From assembly GCF_000308475.2 (NCBI RefSeq), contig NZ_BAFT02000063.1, forward strand, positions 1 to 64,000: DNA of 64,000 nucleotides, read 5' to 3'. Below the pieces are notes generated by a model. That model was given only the letters and a program-made list of their open reading frames with translations, did no database searches and was not told the origin of the DNA. Made by a program: the position numbers and the translations under genes. Positions 1 through 8,091 of the stretch are shown in pieces. Each line of letters opens with the position of its first letter. The first letter of the stretch is position 1. The stretch comes from Nocardia brasiliensis NBRC 14402 (lineage in GTDB: Bacteria > Actinomycetota > Actinomycetes > Mycobacteriales > Mycobacteriaceae).

Positions 1-486
1 TCGCGGATTGCGTCGGGGGGCTGACGCGCTGTTGGGGCGTGGCGTTCAGCGTCCGGCGGCGGGTTTTCGGTGGTCTTCGAGCCGTCACGTGATGTCAAGG
101 GGGGCTATCCCCGGGTGGGTGTTTCGAGCGCACTCTGGCCGTTCATTTCGGCCGGATCCGGGGCGGAATTCTTGTTACCGGCCTTGCGGTGGTGACTTGC
201 CGACGGGTTGCGTAGCGGCCGTCATCGAGGCAGGTCAGCCCGGCTTGGACGAAGGTTGCCAGCGCGTTGCGAAGGGCTACGTGCTGCCGTGGCACCGGGC
301 GGATGCGTCGCGGATTCGCTGCGAGGTGCCTGCCGTGGTGTCGGATCGGCGTTGCGCTGGCCGGGGGCTGCGACGGAAGGTCGGGCAGCCGGCTCAGAAG
401 TCGCTGTCGAGCAGGGTGCGCGCTTACATGTCGGTGGAGCGGATGGCTTGCGTGCCACGGTCGGCGGCTGAGCCGACCAGACCTGC
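1..486. other. No supported gene upstream of priA
   Basis: Reading frames are open here in several directions, as expected of high-GC DNA, but none gives a protein with a recognisable domain, a plausible start with ribosome site, or balanced composition. A plus-strand frame of 160 codons running into the priA start is Arg/Gly/Cys-rich and looks like chance. I see no tRNA, terminator or clear promoter. Confidence 0.5.
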
Positions 487-3414
487 GTGAGCGAGCCGAC
501 GGCGGAAACCCCTGCCTCGCAAGGGGTTCTGCCGGTAGGGCCTGCGAGCATGGAGTACCCGATTGCCCGGGTGCTTCCGCTGCTGTCGCCCGCACACCTG
601 GACCGTGACTTCGATTACCTGGTCCCGCCCGAGCTGGACGAACTCGCGCAACCGGGCGTGCGCGTGCGCGTCCGCTTCGCCGGACGATTGGTCGACGGCT
701 ATCTCCTGGAGCGTCGCGCGCGCAGCGACCACAGCGGCAAACTGGTGAAACTCGAACGCGTCGTCTCCGCCGAACGCGTCCTGACCCCCGAAATCCGCCA
801 ACTGACCACCGCCGTAGCCGCGCGCTACGCCGGCACCCGAGCCGACGTCCTCCGCCTCGCCATCCCACCCCGCCACGCCCGCACCGAAACCGGCGGCAAA
901 AAGAAGTCCGCGACCGCACAAGAACTTTCCGCGGACGACGACGAGACCACCGACGATCCCAACCGCGAAGAAAACGGCGGGACCGCACGCACCTCCCCTC
1001 CGGCACCCCCGCAACGCGTCCCCGCCGCCCCGGCAGACGCCGAGACCGCGTCACCTGCCGACCCCGAAACCGGTGGCACCGGGAAGAACTCCGCTGCCGC
1101 GTTGTCATCTCCCGAGTCCGGGTCATCGACGGACCCGGCCTCGCCGTCAGGCGTAGTACCGCAACAGATTCCGCCGCCCGAGTTCTCGCATGCCGACGCG
1201 GAGTTGCTCGGTAGTCCCAGCGTTGTGGCGGCGCGTGCTGCGGGGAGCGGCGCGGCAGGTTCGGCCGGTGCCGATTCGACAGGCCCGCAGCAGGTTTCGC
1301 CCGCGCCCTCGGAAGGTGCCGCGGCTGGCTCAGCTGCCGAAGGTGGGACCGAAGAGGCATCCGACAATACGGAAGGCGTCCGATCGGATGCGGTTGTGCC
1401 GCCGGATCCGTCTGCGGCCGATGGAGCCGCGCCGACTTCGGCGATCGTCTCGGTGGCTGATCCCGCTCCGTCCGAGATGGGAGCCGCTGGCGAGGCGACG
1501 CAACAGGTTTCGCCCGCAGCACGGGATAGTGCAGCACCGCAGCGGGTTTCGCCGCGCATGTTCTCGCATGCAGATGCGGCGTCGCCCGGCATGTCGGACC
1601 ATGCTGCCGAACTGCCGGATTCGACTGATGCGGCGCGGACGGATGTGGATTCTTCGCCTCGATCGCCGGGGGAGGGTGAGCAGGTCGGGTCCGAGACCGG
1701 GGCGTTGACCGGTGGTCCTTCCGTCGCGAGCGGTGGCAGCGGCGGCGGTGTGGCGCAAGAGGATTCGACCGCCGACGTGGCCGAGGCGTCGCCGGGTGTG
1801 CAGGTTCCGGATGCTTGGCATCGGTATGTGCATGGGCCTGCGTTTGTGACGGCGCTGGCGCAGGGGAAAGGGCCGCGGGCGGCTTGGCAGGCGTTGCCGG
1901 GGGAGGATTGGCCGCGTCGGCTCGCGGAGTTGGCGGCGACGGTGGCGGGTGCGGGACGCAGTGCGATCCTGATGGTGCCGGATCAGCGGGATCTGGATCG
2001 GGTGCTGGCGGAATGCGAACGGCTGCTGGGGGATTCGGCGGTCGGGTTGTCGGCGGGGTTGGGTCCGGCCGCGCGGTATCGGCGCTGGCTTTCGGTGTTG
2101 CGCGGGACGGCGCGGGTGGTGGTCGGCACCCGCAGCGCGGTTTTCGCGCCCGCCGACAATCTCGGGCTCATCGCGATCTGGGACGACGGGGACGACACCT
2201 ACGCCGAGCCGCGCGCACCGTATCCGCACGCGCGCGAGGTGGCCATGCTGCGCTCGCACGAGACGGGGGCGGCGTTCGTCGCAGCGGGTTTCGCGCGGAC
2301 GGCGGAGATCCAGGCGGTCGTGGAAACCGGATGGGCGCACGACCTGGTGGCCGACCGCGCGGTGGTGCGCAAAGCTTCCCCGCGCATCAGCGTGCCCGGC
2401 GATTCCGATGCCGCGCTGGAACGGGACCCGGTCGCGCGGGCGGTCCGCATTCCCGCGGTCGCTTTCGCCGCCGCCCGATCCGCGCTGAAGGAGGGTGCGG
2501 GCGTGCTGGTGCAGGTGCCGCGCCGCGGCTATGTCCCGGCGCTGGCCTGCGCGAAATGCCGGACCCCGGCGCGCTGCCGCCATTGCAACGGTCCGCTCGC
2601 ACTGCCGGACGGCCGTGCGGGGCAACGACATTCACCTGAGCCCGCGCACAGTCCGAGCTGTCGCTGGTGCGGTATCACTGAGGCTGCGTTTCGCTGCCAG
2701 GCCTGTGGTTCGCGGGCGCTGCGCGCGGTGGTGATCGGCGCGATTCGCACGGCGGAGGAGCTCGGCCGCGCTTTTCCCGGCGTGCCGATCCGTGGTTCGA
2801 GTGGTGGCGCGATGCTCGACACCGTGGAGCCCGGCCCGCAGGTGGTGGTGGCCACGGTCGGCGCGGAACCAGTTCTGCCCGGTGGCTACGGCGTGGCGCT
2901 GCTGCTGGACAGCTGGGCCCTGCTCGGCCGCGCCGATCTGCGGGCAGCCGAGGACGCGTTGCGCCGCTGGATGACCGCGGCGACGCTGGTGCGTTCGCAC
3001 GGGCAGGTGTTCGTCGTCGCGGAGCCCTCGATTCCCACGGTGCAGACGCTGCTGCGCTGGGATCCGGTCGGCCATGCCCGGGCTGAGCTGGCCAGTCGCG
3101 CCGAGGTCGGTTTCCCGCCTGCTGTGCGCATGGCGGCGATCGACGGCACCTCCGATTCGATCGCCGAATTGCTCTCCACCGCAACCCTTCCCGACGATGT
3201 CGTGGTGCTCGGCCCGGTCCCGCTGCCACCTGCGGCCCGCAAACCGTTCTCCTCTGGCGATTCCCCTGCCGAGGTCGAACGGATCCTGTTGCGGGTGGAC
3301 CGCAGGTCCGGCGCCGCGCTCGCCCGTGCCCTCACCGCCGCCCAGGCGGTCCGCAGTACGCACCGTTCCGACGCACCCCTGCGCGTCCAGATCGATCCGG
3401 TCGATATCGGCTGA
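487..3414 (+). CDS. priA: PriA-like primosomal protein N', helicase motifs degenerate
   Basis: Primosomal protein PriA acts in replication restart. The order is N-terminal DNA-binding region (residues about 20-135, starting MEYPIARVLPLLSP near residue 22), a low-complexity insert of roughly 300 residues (about 135-440), the helicase-like core, two CxxC zinc-binding clusters (CAKC...CRHC and CRWC...CQAC, about 688-745) and a C-terminal domain. The helicase core lacks a Walker A GxGKT sequence, and the DEEH position reads WDDGDD, so ATP hydrolysis is unlikely; degenerate PriA proteins of this kind are usual in Actinobacteria. At 975 aa it is much longer than the usual 650-730 because of the insert. 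The GTG start is chosen because homologous sequence begins shortly after it. Confidence 0.9.
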   Translation: MSEPTAETPASQGVLPVGPASMEYPIARVLPLLSPAHLDRDFDYLVPPELDELAQPGVRVRVRFAGRLVDGYLLERRARSDHSGKLVKLERVVSAERVLTPEIRQLTTAVAARYAGTRADVLRLAIPPRHARTETGGKKKSATAQELSADDDETTDDPNREENGGTARTSPPAPPQRVPAAPADAETASPADPETGGTGKNSAAALSSPESGSSTDPASPSGVVPQQIPPPEFSHADAELLGSPSVVAARAAGSGAAGSAGADSTGPQQVSPAPSEGAAAGSAAEGGTEEASDNTEGVRSDAVVPPDPSAADGAAPTSAIVSVADPAPSEMGAAGEATQQVSPAARDSAAPQRVSPRMFSHADAASPGMSDHAAELPDSTDAARTDVDSSPRSPGEGEQVGSETGALTGGPSVASGGSGGGVAQEDSTADVAEASPGVQVPDAWHRYVHGPAFVTALAQGKGPRAAWQALPGEDWPRRLAELAATVAGAGRSAILMVPDQRDLDRVLAECERLLGDSAVGLSAGLGPAARYRRWLSVLRGTARVVVGTRSAVFAPADNLGLIAIWDDGDDTYAEPRAPYPHAREVAMLRSHETGAAFVAAGFARTAEIQAVVETGWAHDLVADRAVVRKASPRISVPGDSDAALERDPVARAVRIPAVAFAAARSALKEGAGVLVQVPRRGYVPALACAKCRTPARCRHCNGPLALPDGRAGQRHSPEPAHSPSCRWCGITEAAFRCQACGSRALRAVVIGAIRTAEELGRAFPGVPIRGSSGGAMLDTVEPGPQVVVATVGAEPVLPGGYGVALLLDSWALLGRADLRAAEDALRRWMTAATLVRSHGQVFVVAEPSIPTVQTLLRWDPVGHARAELASRAEVGFPPAVRMAAIDGTSDSIAELLSTATLPDDVVVLGPVPLPPAARKPFSSGDSPAEVERILLRVDRRSGAALARALTAAQAVRSTHRSDAPLRVQIDPVDIG

Positions 3415-3584
3415 GTGCAGCCGCACACCAACGTCTGCACGTTCATCCGTGCGTGGCGGCGCCGCGTTCTCGCCGCGAGGGACTCCCACGTCCGCCGATA
3501 CACGCCCACGAGCTCACGAAACCGGTTCCGCCACCCCTCGGCGCGTTGGTCCCGCGCGCGGATCGCCCGTGCTTAACTCTCCAC

Positions 3585-3989
3585 GTGCCGACGACTCCGC
3601 TCCGCCGCATCCTCGCGACCGTGTGCCTTGCGTTCGCCACCCTCGCCCTGTCCGTCGCCTGCGGGAAGTCCGATTCCGCGCCGGCCCGGACCACCCTCGA
3701 CCTCGCGGTGAGCGGGGGGCAGACGCTGGGCGTGCAGCCCACGCGTGTCTCGCTCACCTGCGAACCGGCCGGTGGCGATCACGCGAATCCCGATGGGGCG
3801 TGTGCCGCGCTGATCGGCGCGGGCGGCGATTTCGACAAGCTGGCCGGCGATCCCAGCACGATGTGCGCGCAGGTCTACGACCCGGTCACCGCGACGGCGA
3901 CCGGCACGTGGCAGGGCAAAGCGGTGAAGTGGGAGAAGCAGTTCAGCAACAGTTGCGAACTGCGCGCCAAAACCACCCCGGTGTTCTAG
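3585..3989 (+). CDS. Subtilisin-inhibitor-like (SSI family) lipoprotein
   Basis: Small exported protein of 134 aa. A hydrophobic signal segment (about 9-25) ends at a lipobox-like SVAC with the lipidated Cys at residue 26. The mature part matches the Streptomyces subtilisin inhibitor fold: VSLTCEP, GGDHANPDGAC, GGDFDKL, MC, YDPVTATATGTWQGK and SCELRAKTTPVF follow the family order, including the paired cysteines. SSI proteins block subtilisin-like serine proteases; this one would be membrane-anchored outside the cell. The start is the GTG at 3585, because a longer upstream frame would put 44 non-hydrophobic residues before the signal peptide. It ends tail to tail with the next gene, both stops sharing CTAG. 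Confidence 0.82.
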   Translation: MPTTPLRRILATVCLAFATLALSVACGKSDSAPARTTLDLAVSGGQTLGVQPTRVSLTCEPAGGDHANPDGACAALIGAGGDFDKLAGDPSTMCAQVYDPVTATATGTWQGKAVKWEKQFSNSCELRAKTTPVF

Positions 3990-4411
3990 TCCGAGGGGGA
4001 GCGCAGCGTCTCGATCTCACGCTCGACGGCGGCCAGCAACTCGACCGGACAGCCCCAATAGTCGTAGATACCTCCCCGTTCCCGATTGCTCCCGCACACC
4101 ACGAACACCCCGGTGCCCAGCGCTCGTTTGAGGTGACCCGCGAGCCAGCCCACGAACCCGCTGTTGTCCATGCCGGTGGGGAAGTGGAACGAGAACAGGC
4201 CGAACTTTTCCACGTCGGGCCCGTCGGCCTCCGCGAACGGGACGAGCGCGCTCCAGCTCTGCGCGTCGCGGACCACCGCCAGCGTGCGGGCGGACAGCTG
4301 TGGCGGTTCGGCCAGCGGGCTTTCCCGGAAACACCACACGCCCGGCTGCACCTCGAGCACCGCGGCCGCGAGTACGCGCCGAAGGCGTTGGGCGGTGGCC
4401 AACGGTAACAA
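3986..4411 (-). CDS. Conserved hypothetical protein (141 aa)
   Basis: Soluble protein of 141 aa with no signal peptide or membrane segment. It contains the run SFHFPTGMDNSGFVGWLAG and a GIYDYWGCP motif near the C-terminus, which I associate with an uncharacterised actinobacterial family (possibly DUF6196; not certain). No function can be assigned. The longest start is TTG at 4411. A second TTG at 4402 has AAGG at a better distance and may be the real start. The gene is divergent from the TetR gene at 4467 and shares the intergenic operator-like palindrome, so it is a plausible target of that regulator. Confidence 0.72.
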   Translation of the reverse strand: MLPLATAQRLRRVLAAAVLEVQPGVWCFRESPLAEPPQLSARTLAVVRDAQSWSALVPFAEADGPDVEKFGLFSFHFPTGMDNSGFVGWLAGHLKRALGTGVFVVCGSNRERGGIYDYWGCPVELLAAVEREIETLRSPSD

Positions 4412-4431
4412 CCTTGCGTCCGAATAATTAT

Positions 4432-4451
4432 TTAACTGGCCGATCAGTTAA
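4432..4451. promoter_or_regulatory. TetR-type operator, 7-bp inverted repeat
   Basis: TTAACTG and CAGTTAA form a perfect 7-bp inverted repeat around a 6-bp spacer in the 55-bp gap between two divergent genes, 15 bp before the TetR ATG. The surrounding AATAATTATT is AT-rich and could supply -10 elements. Position and symmetry suggest an autoregulatory site that also controls the divergent hypothetical gene. Confidence 0.65.
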
Positions 4452-4466
4452 TGATACGATCGCCGC

Positions 4467-5072
4467 ATGGCACGCACCGTGGACCCCGATCGAGTCGCCG
4501 AGCGACGCCGCGCCATCACGGCCGCGGCCGCCGAGCTGTTCGGCTCGCACGGCTACGAGAACACCACCGCCACGCAGATCGCGCGGGTCGCCGGGATGAG
4601 TTCCGGCAGCGTCTTCTACTACTTCAAAGACAAGGCCGCCGTCTTCCGCTCGATCTTCGAGGCCTCGATTCCCGAACACGCGGAAGTCATTGCGCGCCAC
4701 ATCGATCGGACCGACTGCGTGGCCGCGGTGCTCGACATCGTGGACGCGCTGGCCGCCGAGGCGCTCGACCCGGTGGCGCCCGGTCTGATGGTCGAGTTGC
4801 TACGACGCATCGATCAGGACGAGGAGCTGACGCGGGTGGTGCTGGAGGACGCGCGGCTCAGCGCCGAAGCGCTCACCACGCTGCTGGAGCGCGGGGTGCG
4901 CGCGGGGCAACTGGACTCCGGTTTCCCGCCCGCGGAAACCGCGCGCTGGATCCTCGCAGTCGTCGACGCGGCCTTCCTCAACGCCGATCCCGCGCACCCG
5001 CACGATCCGCGCCCGCTGGTGCGCGCGACCGTGTCGCGGCTGCTGCGACCGACCGAAACGGAGCAACCGTGA
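4467..5072 (+). CDS. TetR family transcriptional regulator
   Basis: 201-aa repressor. The N-terminal helix-turn-helix spans about residues 12-58, with TTATQIARVAGMSSGSVFYYF as the recognition part (motif runs from about residue 33). The C-terminal ligand-binding domain is divergent and its ligand is unknown. The start is the first ATG after a palindromic operator. Its stop overlaps the start of the downstream membrane-protein gene (GTGA), so the two are co-transcribed and translationally coupled; the regulator probably controls that gene and itself, and perhaps the divergent gene. Confidence 0.9.
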   Translation: MARTVDPDRVAERRRAITAAAAELFGSHGYENTTATQIARVAGMSSGSVFYYFKDKAAVFRSIFEASIPEHAEVIARHIDRTDCVAAVLDIVDALAAEALDPVAPGLMVELLRRIDQDEELTRVVLEDARLSAEALTTLLERGVRAGQLDSGFPPAETARWILAVVDAAFLNADPAHPHDPRPLVRATVSRLLRPTETEQP

Positions 5073-5761
5073 CCATTACCTCCGCACCCACTGTCCTGCG
5101 CTTTTCCGTCCTGTGGGCCTGGGCGTTCTCGATCGGCGGGTTGTTGCTCGGCGTCGGGCTCGGGTTCGTCGTCCGCCCGTTCGGGCACTGGGTTATCGAT
5201 ACCTTCGATGCGACGCCGGGCCCGCTGCGCATCGCGATGACGGTGCCGCCGGTGTGGCTGATACCGGTCACCTCCGTCGTCGGCGTCGTCGCCGGGATCG
5301 TGCTGTTCGAGGTGGCCCGGCACGAGGCGCTCACGCTGACCGTCACCGACGACCACGTCGAGCTGTCGCAGAACGGCCGGGCACGGCATGTGCCGCGCAA
5401 GAGCGTCGCCGCCGTGTTCCGCGAAGGCGCGGACCTGGTGCTCACCGACCGGTCGCAACGCCCGCTGGCCCGATTCGGGGCAAAGGACCTGTCCCGCAAC
5501 GATATCGAGCAGGCGTTCCGGGACCACGGCTATCCCTGGCTCGACCAGGACGATCCGTTCGGCGCCGACTTCCTGCGCTGGGTCGACGGCCGCCCGGAGT
5601 CCGGCCCCGCCGTCGACGCTGTGCTGCGCGCGCGGCGGCGGGCGCTGGCCGACGAAAAGCCGCTCGCGGTCGAAGAACTCGACGAGGAGCTGCTCGCCCT
5701 CGGCGTCGATGTCCGAGACCGCCAGGGCGAGCAGCACATTCGCTTCTTCGATCAGGTGTGA
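5069..5761 (+). CDS. YqeB-like membrane protein with PH-like domain
   Basis: 230-aa protein with two N-terminal transmembrane segments (about 11-35 and 60-88) followed by a soluble part. That part reads like the bacterial PH-type beta sandwich of YqeB-family proteins (HEALTLTVTDDHVELSQ, VPRKSVAAVFREG, LVLTDRSQRPLARFGAKDL), then an acidic helical tail. The GTG start at 5069 overlaps the TetR stop codon. The function of the family is unknown; the pairing with a TetR regulator suggests it is an inducible membrane protein. Confidence 0.75.
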   Translation: MTITSAPTVLRFSVLWAWAFSIGGLLLGVGLGFVVRPFGHWVIDTFDATPGPLRIAMTVPPVWLIPVTSVVGVVAGIVLFEVARHEALTLTVTDDHVELSQNGRARHVPRKSVAAVFREGADLVLTDRSQRPLARFGAKDLSRNDIEQAFRDHGYPWLDQDDPFGADFLRWVDGRPESGPAVDAVLRARRRALADEKPLAVEELDEELLALGVDVRDRQGEQHIRFFDQV

Positions 5762-5771
5762 ACCTCGCGGG

Positions 5772-6617
5772 TCAGGCGAACGCCGCGCGATTGCGTTGCG
5801 CCCACTGCGCATAGCTCGTCGGCTTGCGGCCCAGCACGCGCTGCACATCGGCGCTGAGTTCGAGTTCCGCGGCGGTCGGCGTGCCGAGGATCGCCAGCGT
5901 GTGTTCGACCACCGGTTCCGGCATGAACCGTGTCATTCCGGTAAACGCCTGTGCCCGAGTCAATTCCACGAAACGCACGGGGGCGTCGAGTGCCGCCCCG
6001 ATGGCCGCCGCCTGTTCCCGCGGCGTGCTCAGCGCGGGACCGGTCAGCGTGTAGGTCTGCCCGGCGTGCCCGTCTTCGCGGAGTGCGGCGGCCGCCACCG
6101 CGGCGATATCGGCCGGGTCGATCGACGGCAGGCCGATGGCGCCGAAGGGCGCGGCGACCGTGCGGTCCGCGCGCACGGATGCGGCCCACGCGTAGGTGTT
6201 GGCGTAGAAGCCCGCGGGCCGCAGGATGGTCCACGCCAGGTCGGACCGTCGAATGGCGTCCTCGAACGCGGCCAACCTGGCATAGCCCGCGGCACCGGGC
6301 CGGGTCGCCACGCCCTGCGACGACACGAAGACCACCCGCCGGACCCCGCCCGCCGCGGCGACCGCGAGTACTTGCTCCGGTGCCGGACCGTCGATCAGTT
6401 GCTCGCCGGTGATGAGCAGGAACAGCGCGTCGGCGCCCGCGACCGCGGGGGCGAGGCTGCCGGGATCGGCGAGGTCGGCCCGCATCGACCGCACACCGCT
6501 CGGCCACTCGATCGGCCGGTTGCCCCGCGATACCGCCGTGACGTTCTCGCCCGCGTCGGCCAGGGTCTGCACGAGGTGTGCGCCGATGTTTCCGGTTGCT
6601 CCGGTGACCACGATCAT
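5772..6617 (-). CDS. NmrA-like NAD(P)-binding oxidoreductase
   Basis: 281-aa atypical short-chain dehydrogenase. The N-terminal dinucleotide-binding motif is VTGATGNIGAHLV (residues 4-16). The fold continues with FVSSQG and WTILRPAGFYAN, typical of NmrA/quinone-oxidoreductase-2-like proteins, and it lacks the usual YxxxK catalytic pair at the expected place. Such proteins act as NAD(P)H-dependent quinone or azo reductases or as redox sensors; the substrate here is not evident. It is divergent from the TetR gene at 6697 and its promoter carries two palindromes, so that TetR is its likely repressor. Confidence 0.82.
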   Translation of the reverse strand: MIVVTGATGNIGAHLVQTLADAGENVTAVSRGNRPIEWPSGVRSMRADLADPGSLAPAVAGADALFLLITGEQLIDGPAPEQVLAVAAAGGVRRVVFVSSQGVATRPGAAGYARLAAFEDAIRRSDLAWTILRPAGFYANTYAWAASVRADRTVAAPFGAIGLPSIDPADIAAVAAAALREDGHAGQTYTLTGPALSTPREQAAAIGAALDAPVRFVELTRAQAFTGMTRFMPEPVVEHTLAILGTPTAAELELSADVQRVLGRKPTSYAQWAQRNRAAFA

Positions 6618-6632
6618 GCTGTCGAATCCTTC

Positions 6633-6652
6633 TTAGTTAGTTGACTGACTAA
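6633..6652. promoter_or_regulatory. TetR-type operator, promoter-proximal copy
   Basis: TTAGTTAG-TTGA-CTGACTAA, arms matching at 7 of 8 positions, lies 16 bp before the ATG of the NmrA-like gene and about 45 bp before the divergent TetR gene. It overlaps where that promoter and leader should be. Confidence 0.62.
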
Positions 6653-6689
6653 ATGAAACATAGCCGCGTCTGCCCAGCTTGTCTATAGT

Positions 6690-6707
6690 GAGTTGGGTGA
6701 CTAACTC
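6690..6707. promoter_or_regulatory. Second operator-like palindrome at the TetR start
   Basis: GAGTTGG-GTGA-CTAACTC has arms matching at 6 of 7 positions and shares the TGACTAA core with the operator 40 bp away. It overlaps the likely GTG start of the TetR gene, suggesting autorepression. Confidence 0.5.
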
Positions 6708-7281
6708 AGTGGCTGGGGAGCGGCCGAAGGGCGGCAAGCGAGAACGGCTCGGCGCGGCGGCGGCCCGGGTGTTCCACGAGCAAGGGGTGGAAAAGACGAC
6801 CATCGCCGATATCGCGCACGCCGCCGACGTGCCGGTCGGCAACGTCTACTACTACTTCAAGACCAAGGATCAACTGGTCCGCGCCGCGATCGGTGCGCAC
6901 GACCACACGTTGACCGAGCTGATCGTCCTGCTCGAGCAGTTGCCCGCGCCGCAGGATCGGCTCAAAGCGCTGATTCGCGGGTGGGTCGATCAGCGGGAGA
7001 CCGCCGCACGGATCGGGTGTCCGTCGGGGACGCTCGCGACCGAACTGGACAAGCGGGCCGACGGTCTGGACCGCGAACTCGCCGCGGTCATGCGGCGATT
7101 GGTCGACTGGGTCGAGGAGCAGTTCGCCGCGATGGGCCGAGCCGACGCGGCCGAGCTGGCCGTCGCGCTGATCGCGGCTTATCAAGGAACCTCGTTGCTC
7201 ACCAACACGTTTCGCGATCCGTCGTTGATGGCGACGGAGGGGGATCGACTGGCGCGCTGGATCGACTCGCTCGTGAGCTGA
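6697..7281 (+). CDS. TetR family transcriptional regulator
   Basis: About 194 aa. The helix-turn-helix includes TTIADIAHAADVPVGNVYYYF (from about residue 35 of this model), the classical TetR recognition helix. The C-terminal domain contains GCPSGTLATELDKR, a pattern seen in the TetR_C 'LmrA/YxaF-like' group that often controls neighbouring oxidoreductase or efflux genes. The start is taken at GTG 6697 (VTNSVAGE); TTG 6679 and GTG 6688 are in frame but lie within or before the operator. Its target is most likely the divergent NmrA-like gene. Confidence 0.88.
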   Translation: MTNSVAGERPKGGKRERLGAAAARVFHEQGVEKTTIADIAHAADVPVGNVYYYFKTKDQLVRAAIGAHDHTLTELIVLLEQLPAPQDRLKALIRGWVDQRETAARIGCPSGTLATELDKRADGLDRELAAVMRRLVDWVEEQFAAMGRADAAELAVALIAAYQGTSLLTNTFRDPSLMATEGDRLARWIDSLVS

Positions 7282-7327
7282 GTCGCCTTATTCTCTGTAG
7301 ACCCTTGCGTTCGATGCATTGCCGATA

Positions 7328-7338
7328 TATCGTCGATA
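7328..7338. promoter_or_regulatory. PadR-type operator
   Basis: TATCG-T-CGATA is an 11-bp perfect palindrome inside GATATATCGTCGATAC, 36 bp before the PadR start codon. AT-rich palindromes of this type in front of padR genes usually serve autoregulation. A good ribosome site (GAGGAGG) follows just before the ATG. Confidence 0.55.
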
Positions 7339-7373
7339 CTATGAAACGAACACGAGAGCCTGAGGAGGCTTAC

Positions 7374-8030
7374 ATGGAGAACCAAGGACATCGAGATTTC
7401 GGACGGCGCGGCCCCTGGTCGCGACCGGGTGGCGAGGACTTCGACCCCCGCCAGCGGTTCCGCCGCGGCAGGCACGGGCATGGCCACGGACCCGATTTCG
7501 GTCCGGGCTTCGGCCCAGGATTCGGACCCGGCTTCGGTCCGGGTTTCGGTCGCGGGCGTGGCCGCGGTGGCCGGGGCAGGCGCGGTGACGTGCGTGCCGC
7601 AGTGCTGCTACTGCTCACCGAGCGGCCGATGCACGGCTACGAACTCATCCAGCAGATCCGCGAGCGCAGCGACGACGTCTGGCGCCCGAGCCCGGGGTCG
7701 ATCTACCCCGCGCTGGCCCAGCTGGAAGACGAGGGACTCGTCCTCATCGACAAGATCGCCGGTCGCAAGACCGCGCAGCTGACCGAGGCGGGCACCGCGT
7801 ACGTCACCGAGCACAAGGACGAACTGGGCGACCCGTGGGCGGACGTCAAGGAAGACGTCGGCGCGCAAGCGATCGATCTGCGCGGTCTGCTCGGCCAGGT
7901 GATGGGCGCGGTCGCACAGGTGGCGTCCGTCGGCACCCCCGAACAGGCGACGCGGGCGGCGGAACTGCTCACCGAGACCCGCAAATCGCTCTACCGGATC
8001 CTCGCCGAAGACGAGACCCCCGAAAAGTAA
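7374..8030 (+). CDS. PadR family regulator with Gly/Phe-repeat N-terminus
   Basis: 218-aa regulator. The PadR winged helix lies about residues 72-150 (GDVRAAVLLLLTERPMHGYEL, then WRPSPGSIYPALAQLEDEGL). A C-terminal helical region (about 150-215) would mediate dimerisation. The N-terminal 70 residues are unusual: His/Arg-rich (FRRGRHGHGHGPD) followed by five GFGP-type repeats and a GRGRGGRGRRG stretch, probably disordered. This arrangement recurs in actinobacterial PadR proteins. The start is ATG 7374, preceded by GAGGAGG; an upstream in-frame ATG at 7341 has no such site. Confidence 0.88.
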   Translation: MENQGHRDFGRRGPWSRPGGEDFDPRQRFRRGRHGHGHGPDFGPGFGPGFGPGFGPGFGRGRGRGGRGRRGDVRAAVLLLLTERPMHGYELIQQIRERSDDVWRPSPGSIYPALAQLEDEGLVLIDKIAGRKTAQLTEAGTAYVTEHKDELGDPWADVKEDVGAQAIDLRGLLGQVMGAVAQVASVGTPEQATRAAELLTETRKSLYRILAEDETPEK

Positions 8031-8091
8031 CGGGGTGTGAAACACCGCGCCGGAGTGCACATTTGAACCGAATCCGGTAGATCATTGTGAA

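Noticed and set aside
8..490. 160-codon plus-strand frame before priA
   Set aside because: Composition (Arg, Gly, Cys) and lack of recognisable motifs suggest chance; it overlaps the priA start.
143..1592. Long minus-strand frames opposite the priA insert
   Set aside because: These are antisense shadows of the repetitive GC-rich insert; they have Arg/Pro-rich composition and no domains.
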